Shown here: in pieces, positions 28,015-41,500 of the stretch
How the letters are laid out: the number at the start of each line of letters is the position of its first letter
Position numbering within the stretch: position 1 is the first letter of the stretch
From: Thamnaconus septentrionalis
Taxonomy: Eukaryota > Chordata > Actinopteri > Tetraodontiformes > Monacanthidae
Direction of reading: 5' to 3'
Assembly: GCA_009823395.1 (NCBI GenBank)
Contig: CM020517.1
Coordinates: 15,102,001 to 15,166,000, forward strand
DNA: 64,000 nt
Made by a program: the position numbers and the translations under genes
The notes under the pieces: generated by a model
Seen by the model: the letters and a program-made list of their open reading frames with translations, nothing else
Told to the model about the DNA's origin: nothing
Databases searched by the model: none

Positions 28015-29555
28015 GGAGGATCTGAAACAGTTTTACACGCATGCTGCATTTCCTTCGACATATAGCTGCTGCTGGTTCTCGCATTGGTTAGTGCATTACA
28101 CATTGGAGTCTGATGCGGTTATGTTACAAGCAGACGGAAAAACACTTATGAAGCACACAGGTTTGTTATGAATGAACATACAGAGTTGGCAAAGATTTCT
28201 GTCAATGTCAAAAAAAAAAAAATAATAGATATGTTCTATATAGCCATGGGTATCAAACCCAAACAAGTACTACTTTTGCTCTTAAAAGCACCACGTCATT
28301 ACACAGGAGATAGTGGAGGTGGTTTCAGTACTGCATTTTCTTTTCTTTTTTTTTTTAAATGAATTTCTTTGGGAGAACTCCTCATCTTAGCTATGACGTT
28401 CTCGTTTCTGTGTCGTCCTGCGGTAGCGATCTCTTTCCTCGCTGGTTTCGTGAGGAACCGGGTGACCGTATTGTCTCAAACACTCCAGCTGGCTCCACGG
28501 GTATTGACACTACCTCGGGTTCAGGCTGGTAGCGGGGGGCTAGAAACATATTTGGGACGGCCGATCAAATGGGCAGTTCCTTGGACAAGCTTCCCCATGC
28601 ACAATTTAAATTATATTGCACTCAAATTGAATTTTCCAAAGAAAGAAAATAGAAAAATCCCTGTCTTGCTTGTGTTACCTCCTCAAGTACCGAAAGAAAA
28701 GCTTAATAATTATTATTAAAAACAAACAAACAAACAAAAACAAACTGTCTTAAATGAAGTAATGACATTTACAATACAATCCGTCAGGCTACTGGATAAT
28801 AAAACATAATGAAATAACCAGCTCGTAACAACAGAGGACACATGGGCATTGGCAGAACGGCAACGTCAGGCAACAATTTGGATTTTGATTAAAAGTACTG
28901 AAACAGAACATGCTTCACTTTGGGCCACAGCTCTTTTGGGTCATTAAAGGCATCATAAACAGGTGTTATGCTTGCTGGTGGTAAGTAAGCAGAGGGTTAT
29001 GAGGCACAGGCTCCCTACCGATGTTAACTTGCGCTTTTAGTGACATCTTGTTTTTTCATACAATCATTTTTCAAGGCACACAAACATTAGTTTTATTTAC
29101 ACACATCACCTCCACATAATCATCGCTCTCAGCTTCGAACTCCTCTTTGTTAGTAGCTGCTTTGGCTGGTATATGGTTTGGTTTGGGTTTTTTTCAAGAC
29201 ATGCTCCTCCCGGCGTAGAAAATGCTCAGTCTGTGTTTTTGTTTCCCAGCGGTTTTGTGGTTCAAGATGCAAACAGGCCAGCAGGTTGCGCCTTCGCTGT
29301 AGCTCGGAGCCGCGAGATGATGTTAGTGCCAGTCTGCTCCGCTCAATTTCTCTCTCTTTTTTTTTTCCTTGGCTTTTCTCTTTTGCTATCATTAGATTTG
29401 TTCTGAATGTTCAATTTCTTTTCTTGTATATATATATTTATTTTTTTTCAATGTCCGTCGGTGATTATCCTTACAAGCCCCCTCATAGCAACTGGGCAAA
29501 CATCTCAGAAACAGGACCTCAAAGTGTAAGCACCACAGGAGGCTTACGAGGTTTA

Positions 29556-29566
29556 CTATGCATAAC
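29556..29566 (-). CDS. col12a1: col12a1 terminal coding segment (candidate)
   Basis: After the GTACGT donor at 31,010, the best terminal acceptor I find is CCATTTTCAG ending at 29,567. It is preceded by a good branch point (GACTAAC, plus-strand 29,589-29,595) about 25 bases upstream. It would finish the chain with three residues (G-Y-A) and TAG at 29,556-29,558, giving a short NC1. Without splicing, the previous exon would read on for 13 residues to a stop near 30,967. The position is inferred from splice signals only. Confidence 0.5.
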
Positions 29567-32500
29567 CTGAAAATGGTTTAAAGAGGGTGTTAGTCTTTTG
29601 TGTTGAACATTTTTTTTCAAGCATCTTATTTGACTGAATGCAAATCATCACATCATTCACTGGCTACAATGCTACGCATGCATCAACACTCTGCGTCAAA
29701 TGTATGGAGATACTGAAATATAGTGGGTCTCAACTGATCGGGTCCGTGTGTAAATTACTGCGATGATCCGCTAGCCGTCTCTCTGTTTGAGTAGAGCAGT
29801 CGAGCGCCAACAAAGGCAAGAATTCCGTCCTTGCACCTCAACTAAAGCGATGTTGCAGGCCTGGTTTCTATTTTCAAAGGCCTCACTTCCAGGAATCAGA
29901 GGCATCTCCATCTTTGTCGCTGTACACAGCGGGACGTTTTGTCCTCACTGTTTGGATTAGTCCCACTTTTCTAGTCTCGTTAAGGACGCAAATGGACCAG
30001 GGAGAGTTTACACTCCAAGAAACCGAGATGTTGTTAAACGTCATTCATTCCTGTGTCTGACATAGACGGCACTTTATGTTCTTTTCCAAGCTCTTCTGAC
30101 GAACTGGCTAGCTTTGCTCTACACTCGCACGGACGTCGCCATTGGAGCTGCTGAATTAGTCGTGGCCATCATGACAAGGAAATGGCTCAGATCTTCATCA
30201 GTGCAGAACTACTAAAAGATTTAACAGTAAGCGTATTTTGGGCATGTAACATAATCATTTTGGCCATTTTAAATGTAATAAAGGCAAATAACACTTTGCC
30301 AATAATGTAATAAGTTGTTATGTTTTTGGCCGGGCATTAAAAAAGGAAACCTTTAAAAATCTAATAACTGGAGCTGATGATGTAATAAAAACGTCAAGGG
30401 CTGCATTTCTTGGAAAGAAAGTGTTCTTTCTATAGTTTTTATGCAGTTCCACCAATGAAAATGGGTGCAGATGTTCATTTAGGATATATTCAAAGCAGCT
30501 CCCACGCTCCATAATCCCATGCACTGAGAAATATTCTTTCATTCAATACTTTTTTTTCATAAAAAAAAGAGAACAGTCGTCAGAAGGTCGGGCTGACTTC
30601 CTGTTTGTTCCTACACTGTGATTTTGTCAATAAACGTAACCAGAAGTGACAATAACGTAAAAAACAGCCAATAACCTAAGAACTCAGTACATTACTGGAT
30701 ATTTGCTCTAACATTTTATTACGTTGTTGGCTTTATGGCATTTAAAACCACACAAATGATGACATTGTTCGCAAGTTTAACATTACTGGCCATTATTACG
30801 TTAGCGGTGTCATTTCATCGTGTGGACATTTGATGGACGAGGTCACTGCACTCTAAGATAATCAGCTTCCAGTGCATGGCAAAGGAGCACTTACATTCAT
30901 ATCTCCATACATTTTCAAATTAAGAAGAAGTGCACAGAGTTGCAGTTAGTCTGCATACACTTAGTCTTATTTGTAATACCATGCAGCACCGTGGACGTTG
31001 TCTGACGTACCTGTGTATCCTTGTCCGTTGTAGGGAATGCCCACACACTGAGAGGAGTCGCAGTAGCCAGCGGGTCCCGGTGGTCCCCTCACCCCTGCGT
31101 TACCCTGGCGACCAGGAGGACCCCGAGCGCCACTGGAGCCAGATGGACCAGGGGTCCTGTTCGCGACTCTCCTGGTGGCCCTGTGGACGGGAGAGCGACG
31201 CGGTGAGTGGGAACGTCCCGGGCACTCGCCGCTAAACGAGAAGCTGACTTTAAGCGTCGGCCTATTTGCGAGTAGAACTTGGAGTGCCTCAGGGCCGCAG
31301 AGGTGTGATAGTTTTTTTTTGGACAGTAGTTCCATAAATAAACTTGCGCAAGAAAAAAAAAAGGAGAAATGCAGGGGCTGTGAGTTACCCCCCACCCCCT
31401 CAACCCAGCTCACCTAGCCTGTCTAGACGGTAAGAACCCAGGATGGAAATCTCGCCGCCCCCGCACACCTTGCTCGCCCCTCTCTCCCTTAAGTGAGCCC
31501 ATGTGTTGTCAATGAAGCAACCAAAGAACCCTCCATGTACAACAACCCCCCTCCGCCCCCCCACCCCCGACCCCCGTTCATGCGCATGCACAGCTCCAAC
31601 ACGCAAAGCGGTGAGTCATCGACATTTTGAGGGATGTCCGAGGCTTCTCGCTTCACTCGAGGAAACAGGCACGACACTGTTTGGTGCAGTGCATCTTTGT
31701 CAAAGCTTCCCCTGGAAAGGAAACCTCAAGCAATCCACCTTTGGACTCGAAGACACCAAGAGCCTTTTTCTTTGCAAAGAATTCCTTTCCATAATCCACC
31801 CAGAGACTGCGTCACTGCGCCACAATAAAAAAATAAATGAATAAATCGGGATTGTATGAATGTTCCTTTTAAAGATGCTTTCATGGAGGAGCCTAAATAT
31901 AAAAAAAAAATTCCAAGAAAGGAAGGAATTAGAAATATGCTTCAGTCTCTTTATAGAATTTATACAGCACATCTGCTCAAATGAAGGGCTGTGTGACACG
32001 AAGGTAACTTTGGGCCTCGAGGCTGGAATGTGTAATCTTTTTTGGACTAACTCGGAGTGGTCCAACGTGTACTTCAAAGCTGGAAACCATGCCAATGTTG
32101 ATATTCGGACCACTTTGTCGAGTGTTAGGTGAGATAGAGAAAGCAACTGTCATACCTGGTGGTCCAGAAAGGCCTCTTTGTCCTCTGACACTATTTCCAG
32201 GGGATCCTCTCTCTCCTTTCTCTCCTGGCAAACCTGAGAGACACAGAGGAACAAGTCAAGTTGACGCAAAACTTGCAGAGTAAAAATCAAAATGCCTTTG
32301 TGAGAAACGCGACATCGAAGCCAAATCACGTAGACTCTACATGTTAGAAGAGCCAACCTACGCCTGTTGCACCACAGCAATAGCACTGAGTCTCATTCAT
32401 CACATCCTGTTGACACCACAGCATCAAAATGTCGAATAAAATTCACCTCTTTCTCCTTGATTTCCAGGTAAACCTGGGTTTCCAGGGAATCCAGTCCGAC

Positions 32501-35500
32501 CAGACTGGCCTGGCTCTCCACGGGCTCCTTGGTTTCCGGGGGGGCCGGCAGGGCCAGGTGGACCTGGATTGTTGCTGGTATATCCGGAGGGAATCTGGTT
32601 GAGCATCATGTTTACTCTGCTCATCTGACCTGCAAGAGGACGTCAGCAGAGTTTAATTTCCATTGGCCAACGACTTCCCTGAAAACGCAAGGTGGTGTGT
32701 CGGGGGGGGGGAACTTACTGTTCACGAGCTGCTCACAAACTTGTCTCGCAATGGAACGCATCATGTTCTGGGATGCAGCATCTCCCTGAGGACCAGAGAA
32801 AAAAACACTTTCCATCATTTGACTTTTCTTTGATTCCTTCCTTCCTTGATGTCACATGTGGTCAAGAAAATAAGGAATTTTATCAAACTTGACACACACC
32901 CGCTCTCCTTTCTCTCCTTTAATGCCAACAGGTCCCTATTCACAAGAAAGGAAAAAAAAAACAACAGCGTCAGCAGAAGCCAAACTAAGAGTCAACAACA
33001 ATTTGTCATTCATCATTCTGCACGCACTGGGCTTCCCAAGTCTCCTGGTTTGCCTGGTTGTCCAGTAATTCCTGGGACACCTGGTGTTCCAGGGGTTCCC
33101 TGGAAAACACACACACAAAAAAAAAACACAATAACAGCAATGTTTATGGCAAATCACAGCACAGAAACCATAATTACCATGTTTTAACCCCTGCTCCCAG
33201 TTCCCTGCTTCTGTGGTGGTGGGGGGGCTACAGTATACCACCACACAGTCACATACACAAACACACCAGCCGGCACACAAGACTAATGATCCTTGGAGTA
33301 CCCAAGCTGGTCCAATGCATGTGAATTCAACTGGCACAATGCCTGCCGGCATGAAAACTGGATTAAGTGGCTTCAGACCTCCACTAACCACAGAGGGGGG
33401 AGAGAGAGACGCATGCAACATCCTCGTAACAGCGCCTTTTAAAATGTGCTGTTCTGGCAGATCCAAAACGTGGAACCACTTCATTCAGAAAAATCAGGAA
33501 ATGAACGTCGCTCCGGAGCAAATTTATTTGCCTCTGAATGGTAACAATGAGGAGACGGACAGACAGAGACTTACCATAGGTCCTGGTGGGCCTCTGGGTC
33601 CAGATGATCCCTCCTTTCCTGGTGGCCCCTGTGTAGAAACAACATACAATCACACGTGGCTTACAACACACCGGGGACCTGGTCCGCGCAATGCATCAGT
33701 GTCACGGCTTGATATTGCATTCAGCCATTAGCCTGTCTTTTGAAAACCTGCACTCAGGTAATGGAACAGCTCCTATTGCCAGGTCAAGGGATGTTTTAAC
33801 AAGTGACGCTAACGCACAAACGACAGGTCCGTACCTCTAGACACACCATGAAAAATGTTGCCTTAATTCAATGGTGCATCCATTCACAGACTTTGAACAC
33901 AATGTGTGCACTTGGATGACTTGAGGTGCTTCTTACCCGGACTCCGCTAGGTCCTACAGGGCCCACAGGTCCACGCTGTCCAGGAGAACCCTGGGGGAAA
34001 AAAATAGACACACTCAATTAAATACAAATGATCAGAAGACCAGAAGGGAATAATTTTCCTTTTGGCCGCACAATGCCACACATTGGCCAAGTCGGTTACA
34101 ATTTGATGTTATTGTCTCCAACCATAATGATGGAGAAAAAAGTTTTTCTACCCATTTGCGTACTCAGAAGTAGGAATAGCCACTGGTGCTGCTCACTCCA
34201 GCTGAAAGGTGGGAGTTATATATAAATTTATCTAGATAAAAAAATGTCTACAGAATGCCTTGTACTGTAAGTCACTGTACTGTAGTGTAAGATTATCAAG
34301 CACTTCGCCTTTGTTTTCAATTACAAGGCTGGGAACGAACATGTTCCATTCCCTGTTTCCCTCGTCGGTAACCCGCGTCTGTGCTCCATAACAATTTTGC
34401 TGCCTTGCTGGCCTTCCACTGCTTGTCAGTCAACGGCTCAAACAGAGAGTGTGGGTCTCCCTGAGGATGGCATGGAAAGCCTCCCACCCCGAGTGTGGTT
34501 TCAATCTTGCAGCGCCGACCGAATCTCGGCTCCAGTAGCAGCGGCGCACTCTACGGATGGTCTCTAGTTTCCTGTTCGCAAACCGCAGAGTGGGTGGGAG
34601 GGAGGGGGAAGAGGGAGGAAGAGGGGGAGGGGTGATGAGAGGGGAAATACTCACTTGGCGCCCAGGCTGTCCCGAGTCTCCAGACTCTCCCTTTGGTCCT
34701 TGGCGACCCTGAAAGTAGAGCAGATTCAGGGTGAGATTTGCAAGAGGGTCCTCAGTCTTTTATTTTAGCCTTTCATGATCTGCAGTTTTGACTGGTGTCG
34801 TGTTTTGGCAAGAACATCGGCAGGTAAAATAAAAGAGGAAGACTTGGTAGAAATAGCTGGTGGTGTTCTTGGAATATTTCTTCACTATAAATCCCAGTCA
34901 CTGGTGTATCAGCTGGGATTGCTGCATTTACATTAGGTACAGACTTTAAAATTTAGCATCAGTTCAACTTACAGGTTCTCCAGGGAGAGACAATCCATTA
35001 GGGCCTTGTGGGCCCGGTGGTCCCATTGGGCCGGCAACACCTGGCTCACCACGTGGACCCCCTGGACCCTGTAGCAGAGCCCAGACGACGATGGTAACAG
35101 TTACTATTCACATTAGTCTCATTTAAATAAAGAGCAGGCAAAAGCACAGCTGCTAAGTGAGTTCATGTGTGTGCAATTTGCTTTTGCTAGCATGAGGATT
35201 AGGTGTCATTAAAGGTCTAGTGTAGTTCTCCTTTCCAGGTCCAGGGTTTGTTTGTTTTTTTATTTTCTGAGGAAGCCGGAAAAATTAATTACCCTCAATT
35301 AACAGGTCTCCAAACAAAAAAAAAGAAAAAATGAAACGCGCATGCATATTTAGCCCAGTGTTTACAGCCCTGTTTGCATCCTGCTGAAACTGACGTTTTG
35401 TTGTATCTTCCACATGTTTGGATGGAGACAAAAACACAAGGCAACGAAAGGTGGACAGAGAGCAGAACAAACACCTGTCTGGCAGTGTTTTCACTAGGTT

Positions 35501-38500
35501 TCGAGAGGTATACGTTTTCAGCAGACACTTTCTGAAAAGTGTAGCTTGCAAAACAAACAAAGGATGATTTTTTTTTCCCATTCCTGGGGAGCTTTTTTCC
35601 ATGTGCCAGGCTTGAAACACATTTTCTCTGTCAGAAAATATGAATCTTGCTGAGCTCGACATCTTTAATGAGGTCAGCCTGCTTTACTGGGTACACATTG
35701 TCTCAGTTTGTTGAATACAAGTTGAGAAGAAAATGACAGAAGGTGTTACTCACAGAGACACCCCGGTCTCCTCTATCTCCTCGTGGTCCCTTGGAGCCTG
35801 GGCCGCCCTGCATGGAAAGGGAGGCACAGAGTCAATAAGGCAGCAACAGCGAACAGATTCCAAAAGCCCTAAAATCCTGAACCACGCGGAATCCTCAGCG
35901 GGACTTAAGTGAGGTTACCATGCACTGATATTCCAGACACGAGACTTTTTCTGCTTCTGTTTTTCCAGCAGGCATTTATCTTTTGACACTTCTCCCCGAG
36001 CCCACGTTTCTCTGCATGGTGTCATCCTCAACTAGTCTCTCCAAGGGAAAAGAAAATACCACTCCTCATGTGTGGTATTCCCTCAGGACATACCAGTCCA
36101 ATCTGAGCAGCAAGACTGATCGAGTCCAAGTAGTTCTTTATGAGGACGTGATTAAATAGAAATACGGCCCCCGATATCACAGAAAAAATGATATTGTTTT
36201 CTGAGAAAAAACTATGGTTTTAAGCAGGCAGAGAGCAGGAGATGATTATAATTGCTTCTTTACCGGAGGTCCAGGAGGCCCCTGAGGGCCAATGCTGTCT
36301 TGTGTGCATGTGCAGGAGTGGGGAAGCGAAGGACACTTGGCCTCATCTCTCTGCAAGGAAAGTTAGAGGATAAACAAATTAAAAACAATAAGTCACAATC
36401 GCTGCTGTCTGATTCACACCCACATGTAACTGAGACCATGCCTTGGCAACCTTTAGAATTGCATGATGATGTAATTTCTTTTTTTCTCGGTTTTTCTGAC
36501 AGCATTCTGGCAAAGTGGTTCTGACTGCACTTGAAATTGAAGACAAAGAGACCGTTTACACAGCAGGCAAATCTCCTGATGGAAAGGTCACTCGTGCTTC
36601 AATGTGAGTGGGATCAGCAAAAAGTGGGGCTTTAAGACCAGATGCTTAAGGAGGGCTGAATTGTCTGGAATGACCCCATGGGTTACATGAGGACAACAGA
36701 ATTGATTTGAAGCAATAATACTTGATGTCACTTTTTGATAAATTGCAAATGTAAATGCTTTAACAGTAGAAACGATCAGTGAGTACAAACTGATATGATC
36801 CAGTTTAATACTCATTGTGAGTATTAAACTGGATCATGTCAGTTTGAATTCACTGATAGATAGCCCATTATCAAGGAGTATTTGGCACAGGTGAAATGAT
36901 GAAATTTGGGGTTCACCCTGGTGGGGTTTTAGGCCCATTTCAATCTAAATGGGACACTTTAAGATTTGCAACCACACTAGTTCTGAACTTCATGAGCACG
37001 CTATCAACAACACATGGCAAATTGCAAAAGTTTAATGGTCTCCTCATTGCCATCACAAGCATCTTAAAACAAGAGTTGCTCTTACAGTGGAGGGCAGGTC
37101 GCAGCATTTGTCCCGGCTGATCCAGCTCTGGCTGCAGATGATATCAAACATCTGGAGCTGGAACTACACAAGTACAAGAGGGGAAGGGATGAAGGGTTAT
37201 TACAAAAAAAAAAACACCTTGCATACATTAAGGAGCTGCAGAACAATCAAAAAGTCCTTCAGAGTCCAAGAAACATGCACAGCGTCATCATCCCTCCGAC
37301 AGCCAGCTGAAGCTGAATCTGCTTCCAGGAAGGTTTTGGACATCGAGCTGATGCCGTGCCAGAGCATGTGCTCTCTGCATTTTAAACCCTTTTGCTTTCT
37401 CACTTACGGACGCGGACTGCCTCCTTCCTCCAGACTTGACCATCTTGCCAAGCACCTCGAAGCCATCCAGAGTGATGTTTTTGGCCTCCTTGATGGGCTT
37501 CTCCGCCACCTCTTGGCAGTCCACGTTCAGCTTGACTTTCTCCGGGGAGACGGTGATGTGGAGCTGCAGGAGTTGCAGGGAGGAGGGAGTCAAGAGGGCA
37601 CATTTAAACAAAAAACGGCATTGTCTTTCGTCTATAGTTTTGCAGATGCGCACATTCAGTTGCAACACATCCACATGCAAGTGACGACTTGAACTTTTTG
37701 AAAGCCACTTTGAGCGTGCACATTTGTTTCTACTTGCAAGCGGAATCCCGGCAAATGAAAGTTGCAGAGTCCGCGTGAGACTGGGAGCGACCTCGCTGAA
37801 CCCACTTAACACAGGCCGTTTGAAGCCTATGAAGGAAGTGATACCGTAATCCACATAATTACTGGACTCAAGAAATCGTTTAACCGTCTTTTTTTTTGGA
37901 GAAGACGTTGATTGTAGATTATAACATTACCCCGTGGCGGTTACTGATTCGGTGCAGGGTTTGAGCCCATAAAAACAGGAAATATACCACGGCTGAGTTT
38001 CCCCACGAAGCTTAAAGCTGCCGTCGGTGATTGTATGAAAACACGGAATGACAAAGTGCTAGATTTGGAAGTTTCCTCTGCACGGAAGCCTGTTCAACAT
38101 CTTGAAACAATATCATTTGTGGCGTGCCATCAGAGGTCCTACTCTTTCCATACTTCTCCCTATAGCCGGCTCGCCGGGCAGACAGGCTCTCTTTATTTCA
38201 GGCCGCCATCTCTGTCGACAGCGCCACGCCAACCGCAGGGAAAAAAGGCCACGACTCTTGGCAACCAATCACAAAATTACAGTTGACTTCCTTGGCAGGA
38301 GAACAAACTATCTGGTCGACCGCGCAAAGAGAGAAGGGTGTTATTTATCCAGCATATATTACAGCGTGAAGCCCCAGAGGGCTTACCAAAACATATTTGG
38401 ATGATATAGCGGGATTGGCAAATGACTGTCCGTCCTGTATGTATTACCTCACTGACCAAAATGTAAACGCAATAAAAAAAAACAAAAAACGCTCTAATCG

Positions 38501-41500
38501 CTGGAAAATAGGTGTGGAGTGGTAGGAGTCCTTCACGTGGCCACTGCCGCCGCCGGACTCGGACGGCATCCACTGCATCATCTGGCCGAGCGCTGACAGA
38601 GGAACAATTTTCTTCATCAATTGTTAACACAGAGGGTTCCATTGTGCTCCGCTCCGTCAACATCTGACTGTCGGAGAGCATATGGAAAGATTTCAGGCTG
38701 ACGATGTCCCACCTTCCAATACACATATACACGTAATTGTGATTTTTTTTTTTTTTTTTTAAATCAGATTAGGATCTTGGCTCCGTCCTGATTACTGCTT
38801 TGTTTTTCTATGGCTCCCTCGCTGATTTCGTAAATGTGCCGCGAGCACTCGCTCGAAAGGTTGTGACTCAAGATGCGCAAGTCAGCTTAGATCTTCGTCC
38901 GATAGGCAATGCTGAAACATCCATCACGCACAGTCTCTCCAAGTGGAAGGCTCTGTGTCGCGTTTGGAACGGTGACAGGAAAAGTTGTTGGTAAATTAAT
39001 TTTTAATTTCCTCTTTTGCTCCTCAGATTGTGATCCAGTTTGAACAAAGGGGAGATCTTCGAGAGATATGAAGCGCAAGTGCAGCCGGAGGACACCCTGG
39101 CAAAAGCTTCACTCTGTCTTAATTAGCGCGGATGTGTTAGTTCCAAACACAATCCCTTCTCGGGAAGTTTTTAAAAACTGTTGTTTTTTTTTCCACAACG
39201 AGGGAAAGCAGAACCCCCACCCCCAGTTGTCTGGGCTACTGCCGACAGCAACTTACACAACCAAACGTATACCAGAACAACAGTGAACACATGACGAGTC
39301 ACTACGACTCATGGAAAATGTCTTCCTCACTTCAGTCAACAGGGAAGTTCCCCTGCCGACTGCCGACCTTTCAGTGTGGGAGGGGATTCCCTGGTGGGCT
39401 AGTGAGTGGCGAGCATCTGCTGAAGTCATCACTGAGAGCTTTCCCACATGTTCGACTACCGGTACAGCAGACCTCCTCATCACACAGGGTTAGTCTCCAT
39501 TGAAGTGGAGGAGCCAAATACGCAAAGTGCCGAGGCACAAATCTGATTCATGGTATCGGAAAGATGGGTTTATCTCAAGTAAATGCATGAGAGAAATACA
39601 TTAATAAATGGCTGCGGTTGGCATTTTTTTCAAAATAAAGTGGGGGAAAGACGAAATAAATACTATTTACAATTTTCTCAGTTCCAGGTTCTGGGGTTTG
39701 AACTTTACGACACGTTAAATAAAAAGAACCTTGCAATATTTTTTATTATCTGCTAATGAAACTTGTAAAAATCAGATTTCCACTTGCAATGTGGGTTCTT
39801 GTTTAGCGTTGTTTATCATCTCCCGATGCTAAAACGCCCGCAGTTCATTCACGCCAAGCCGACATGGTCCAAAAGACACACGCTGAGGTCACTCTAATAG
39901 CTGAGTGCAGAGTGCCGGGAAGCCACTTGCACCACGCGCAAGGCACAACGCGAGAGTGGTCGAATGAGACTCTTGTCTGGCTGACCAGCAAATAAGCAGC
40001 TAGGGAGACCGCCACGGCTTCACCAGCTCATGGAAATAACATCCGCCGCACCGCAGCGCAGCCACTGAAAGTACCATTAGGCTGGTCTCCGCCGTGTCCG
40101 CTGACAGAGAGAACACACACATGCAGAAGTCAGGCTGCGGTCCAAGTGGACCAGCAGTGATGTCATTCAAAAATCAGTGCTGACCTCAGATTTTTCCAGG
40201 TCTTGGGTGAACATGCTGTTGGGCTCAAATACGGTGGGCAGATTGAAAAGACTCCAAAAAAGTGAAAAGAAAGCTATTAAAAAGAGAAATTCTGTGATGT
40301 TTGGGCCAAGTTGTTACTCACGAGCTACTACGCTCCAAAAAACCAGGCTAGGTAATTTTAGGAAGTTTCAGCTCTTTCAAGAGCCTGAATCATTTACAGC
40401 GGGTTATTTGATTCGCTTAGACAGGATGGGAACTTGGGAGCAGACTGCAACTGCAGTGGCGGTCTGAACCCGAGTCATTCCAGGTCAGAGTGAAAACGCC
40501 CATTGTTTTAGCCCTGCACCCTGCCATGGTGGAAGAGAGGGGAAGATGTTTTACATTTGTCGCCACTTTGAGTTGCAGCCTAATAAACTCCCTCTGCTGT
40601 GCTGCATCCAATACCAAATCCTGCTTGTCACAGCAGCAAACATTCACATGAGAACCTAATTGAATGGTTGAGCCACTAAAGCTAAGATGCCCTCACAAGA
40701 TAACAAAACTGCAAACAATCCTGGCTGGATATGACCAACCGTCCACATTCAAAAAAACTGTCAATCAAAATAGTGAAAATCAAATTACATTCTTATTCAG
40801 ACGAACATTATGTTCCTGACATGCGCTAAATCATGCCGTGGGGAGTCAATTTGATCGTGCACCACAAGCCAACCCCTCCCCCTGTGAATACCCAACAGTT
40901 CCCCTCCCTGGACTTTGACCTGGAAGTCGAACGTCGTAAACTCTGAGGAACAAGTCCGTGACACAATGAGACAGGGAGTCGAATATTTACGGATCCATGG
41001 AGAGACCCTTTATTTATTATTCCATGACACTTCAAAAGGCCACTTGTTTACTATTGGCTTACTTTTTGTTGGGCGATTGGCCTGAGACCAAATAGTTCAA
41101 ACAAAGACTCAATGCTGAAAAGTTACAAAGGGCCATGTACCATCTTGTAGCAGTGGAGGCCAAAGCCATTTGGTTATTCAGCTCCCCTCCCTCACTTCTA
41201 TACTTTTCTGCCTGTGGACCGAGGAGTCAACTGCATTGAATGGGGATAAACTGCAAACGCTTGGATTTTTCCATTTGAGACACTGCAGAGAAAGTCTGTA
41301 AACGCTCCTAATTGGCATCACTGAATTGGAGGAACCAGCTCTTTCTCGGAATGTTAACCAAACGAAGAGGGTCCATGGGTTTTGGTTACATCTTCCATCG
41401 CAGAGTCTGCTTATTCAGAGAAAGATATGCAGGCTAATAAAAATCGATACAGTCTGGTGGCGTGGAGCTGCATTCAGGAGTCGACTCCTCTGGTTGTTGC

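Larger units (their letters stand above)
27650..29555 (-). other. col12a1: Proposed 3'UTR of col12a1
   Basis: About 1.9 kb of AT-rich sequence without conserved coding potential lies between the proposed stop and a convincing polyadenylation signal. It includes a TG microsatellite (28,001-28,014) and several AT runs. The extent depends on the terminal-exon choice above. If that splice is not used, the 3'UTR would start at about 30,966. Confidence 0.45.

Noticed and set aside
29150..29392. Charged minus-strand open frame of 80 codons within the proposed 3'UTR, considered as a long NC1 variant exon of collagen XII
   Set aside because: The sequence upstream on the coding strand is purine-rich with no credible splice acceptor, and I cannot match it to a remembered NC1 sequence.
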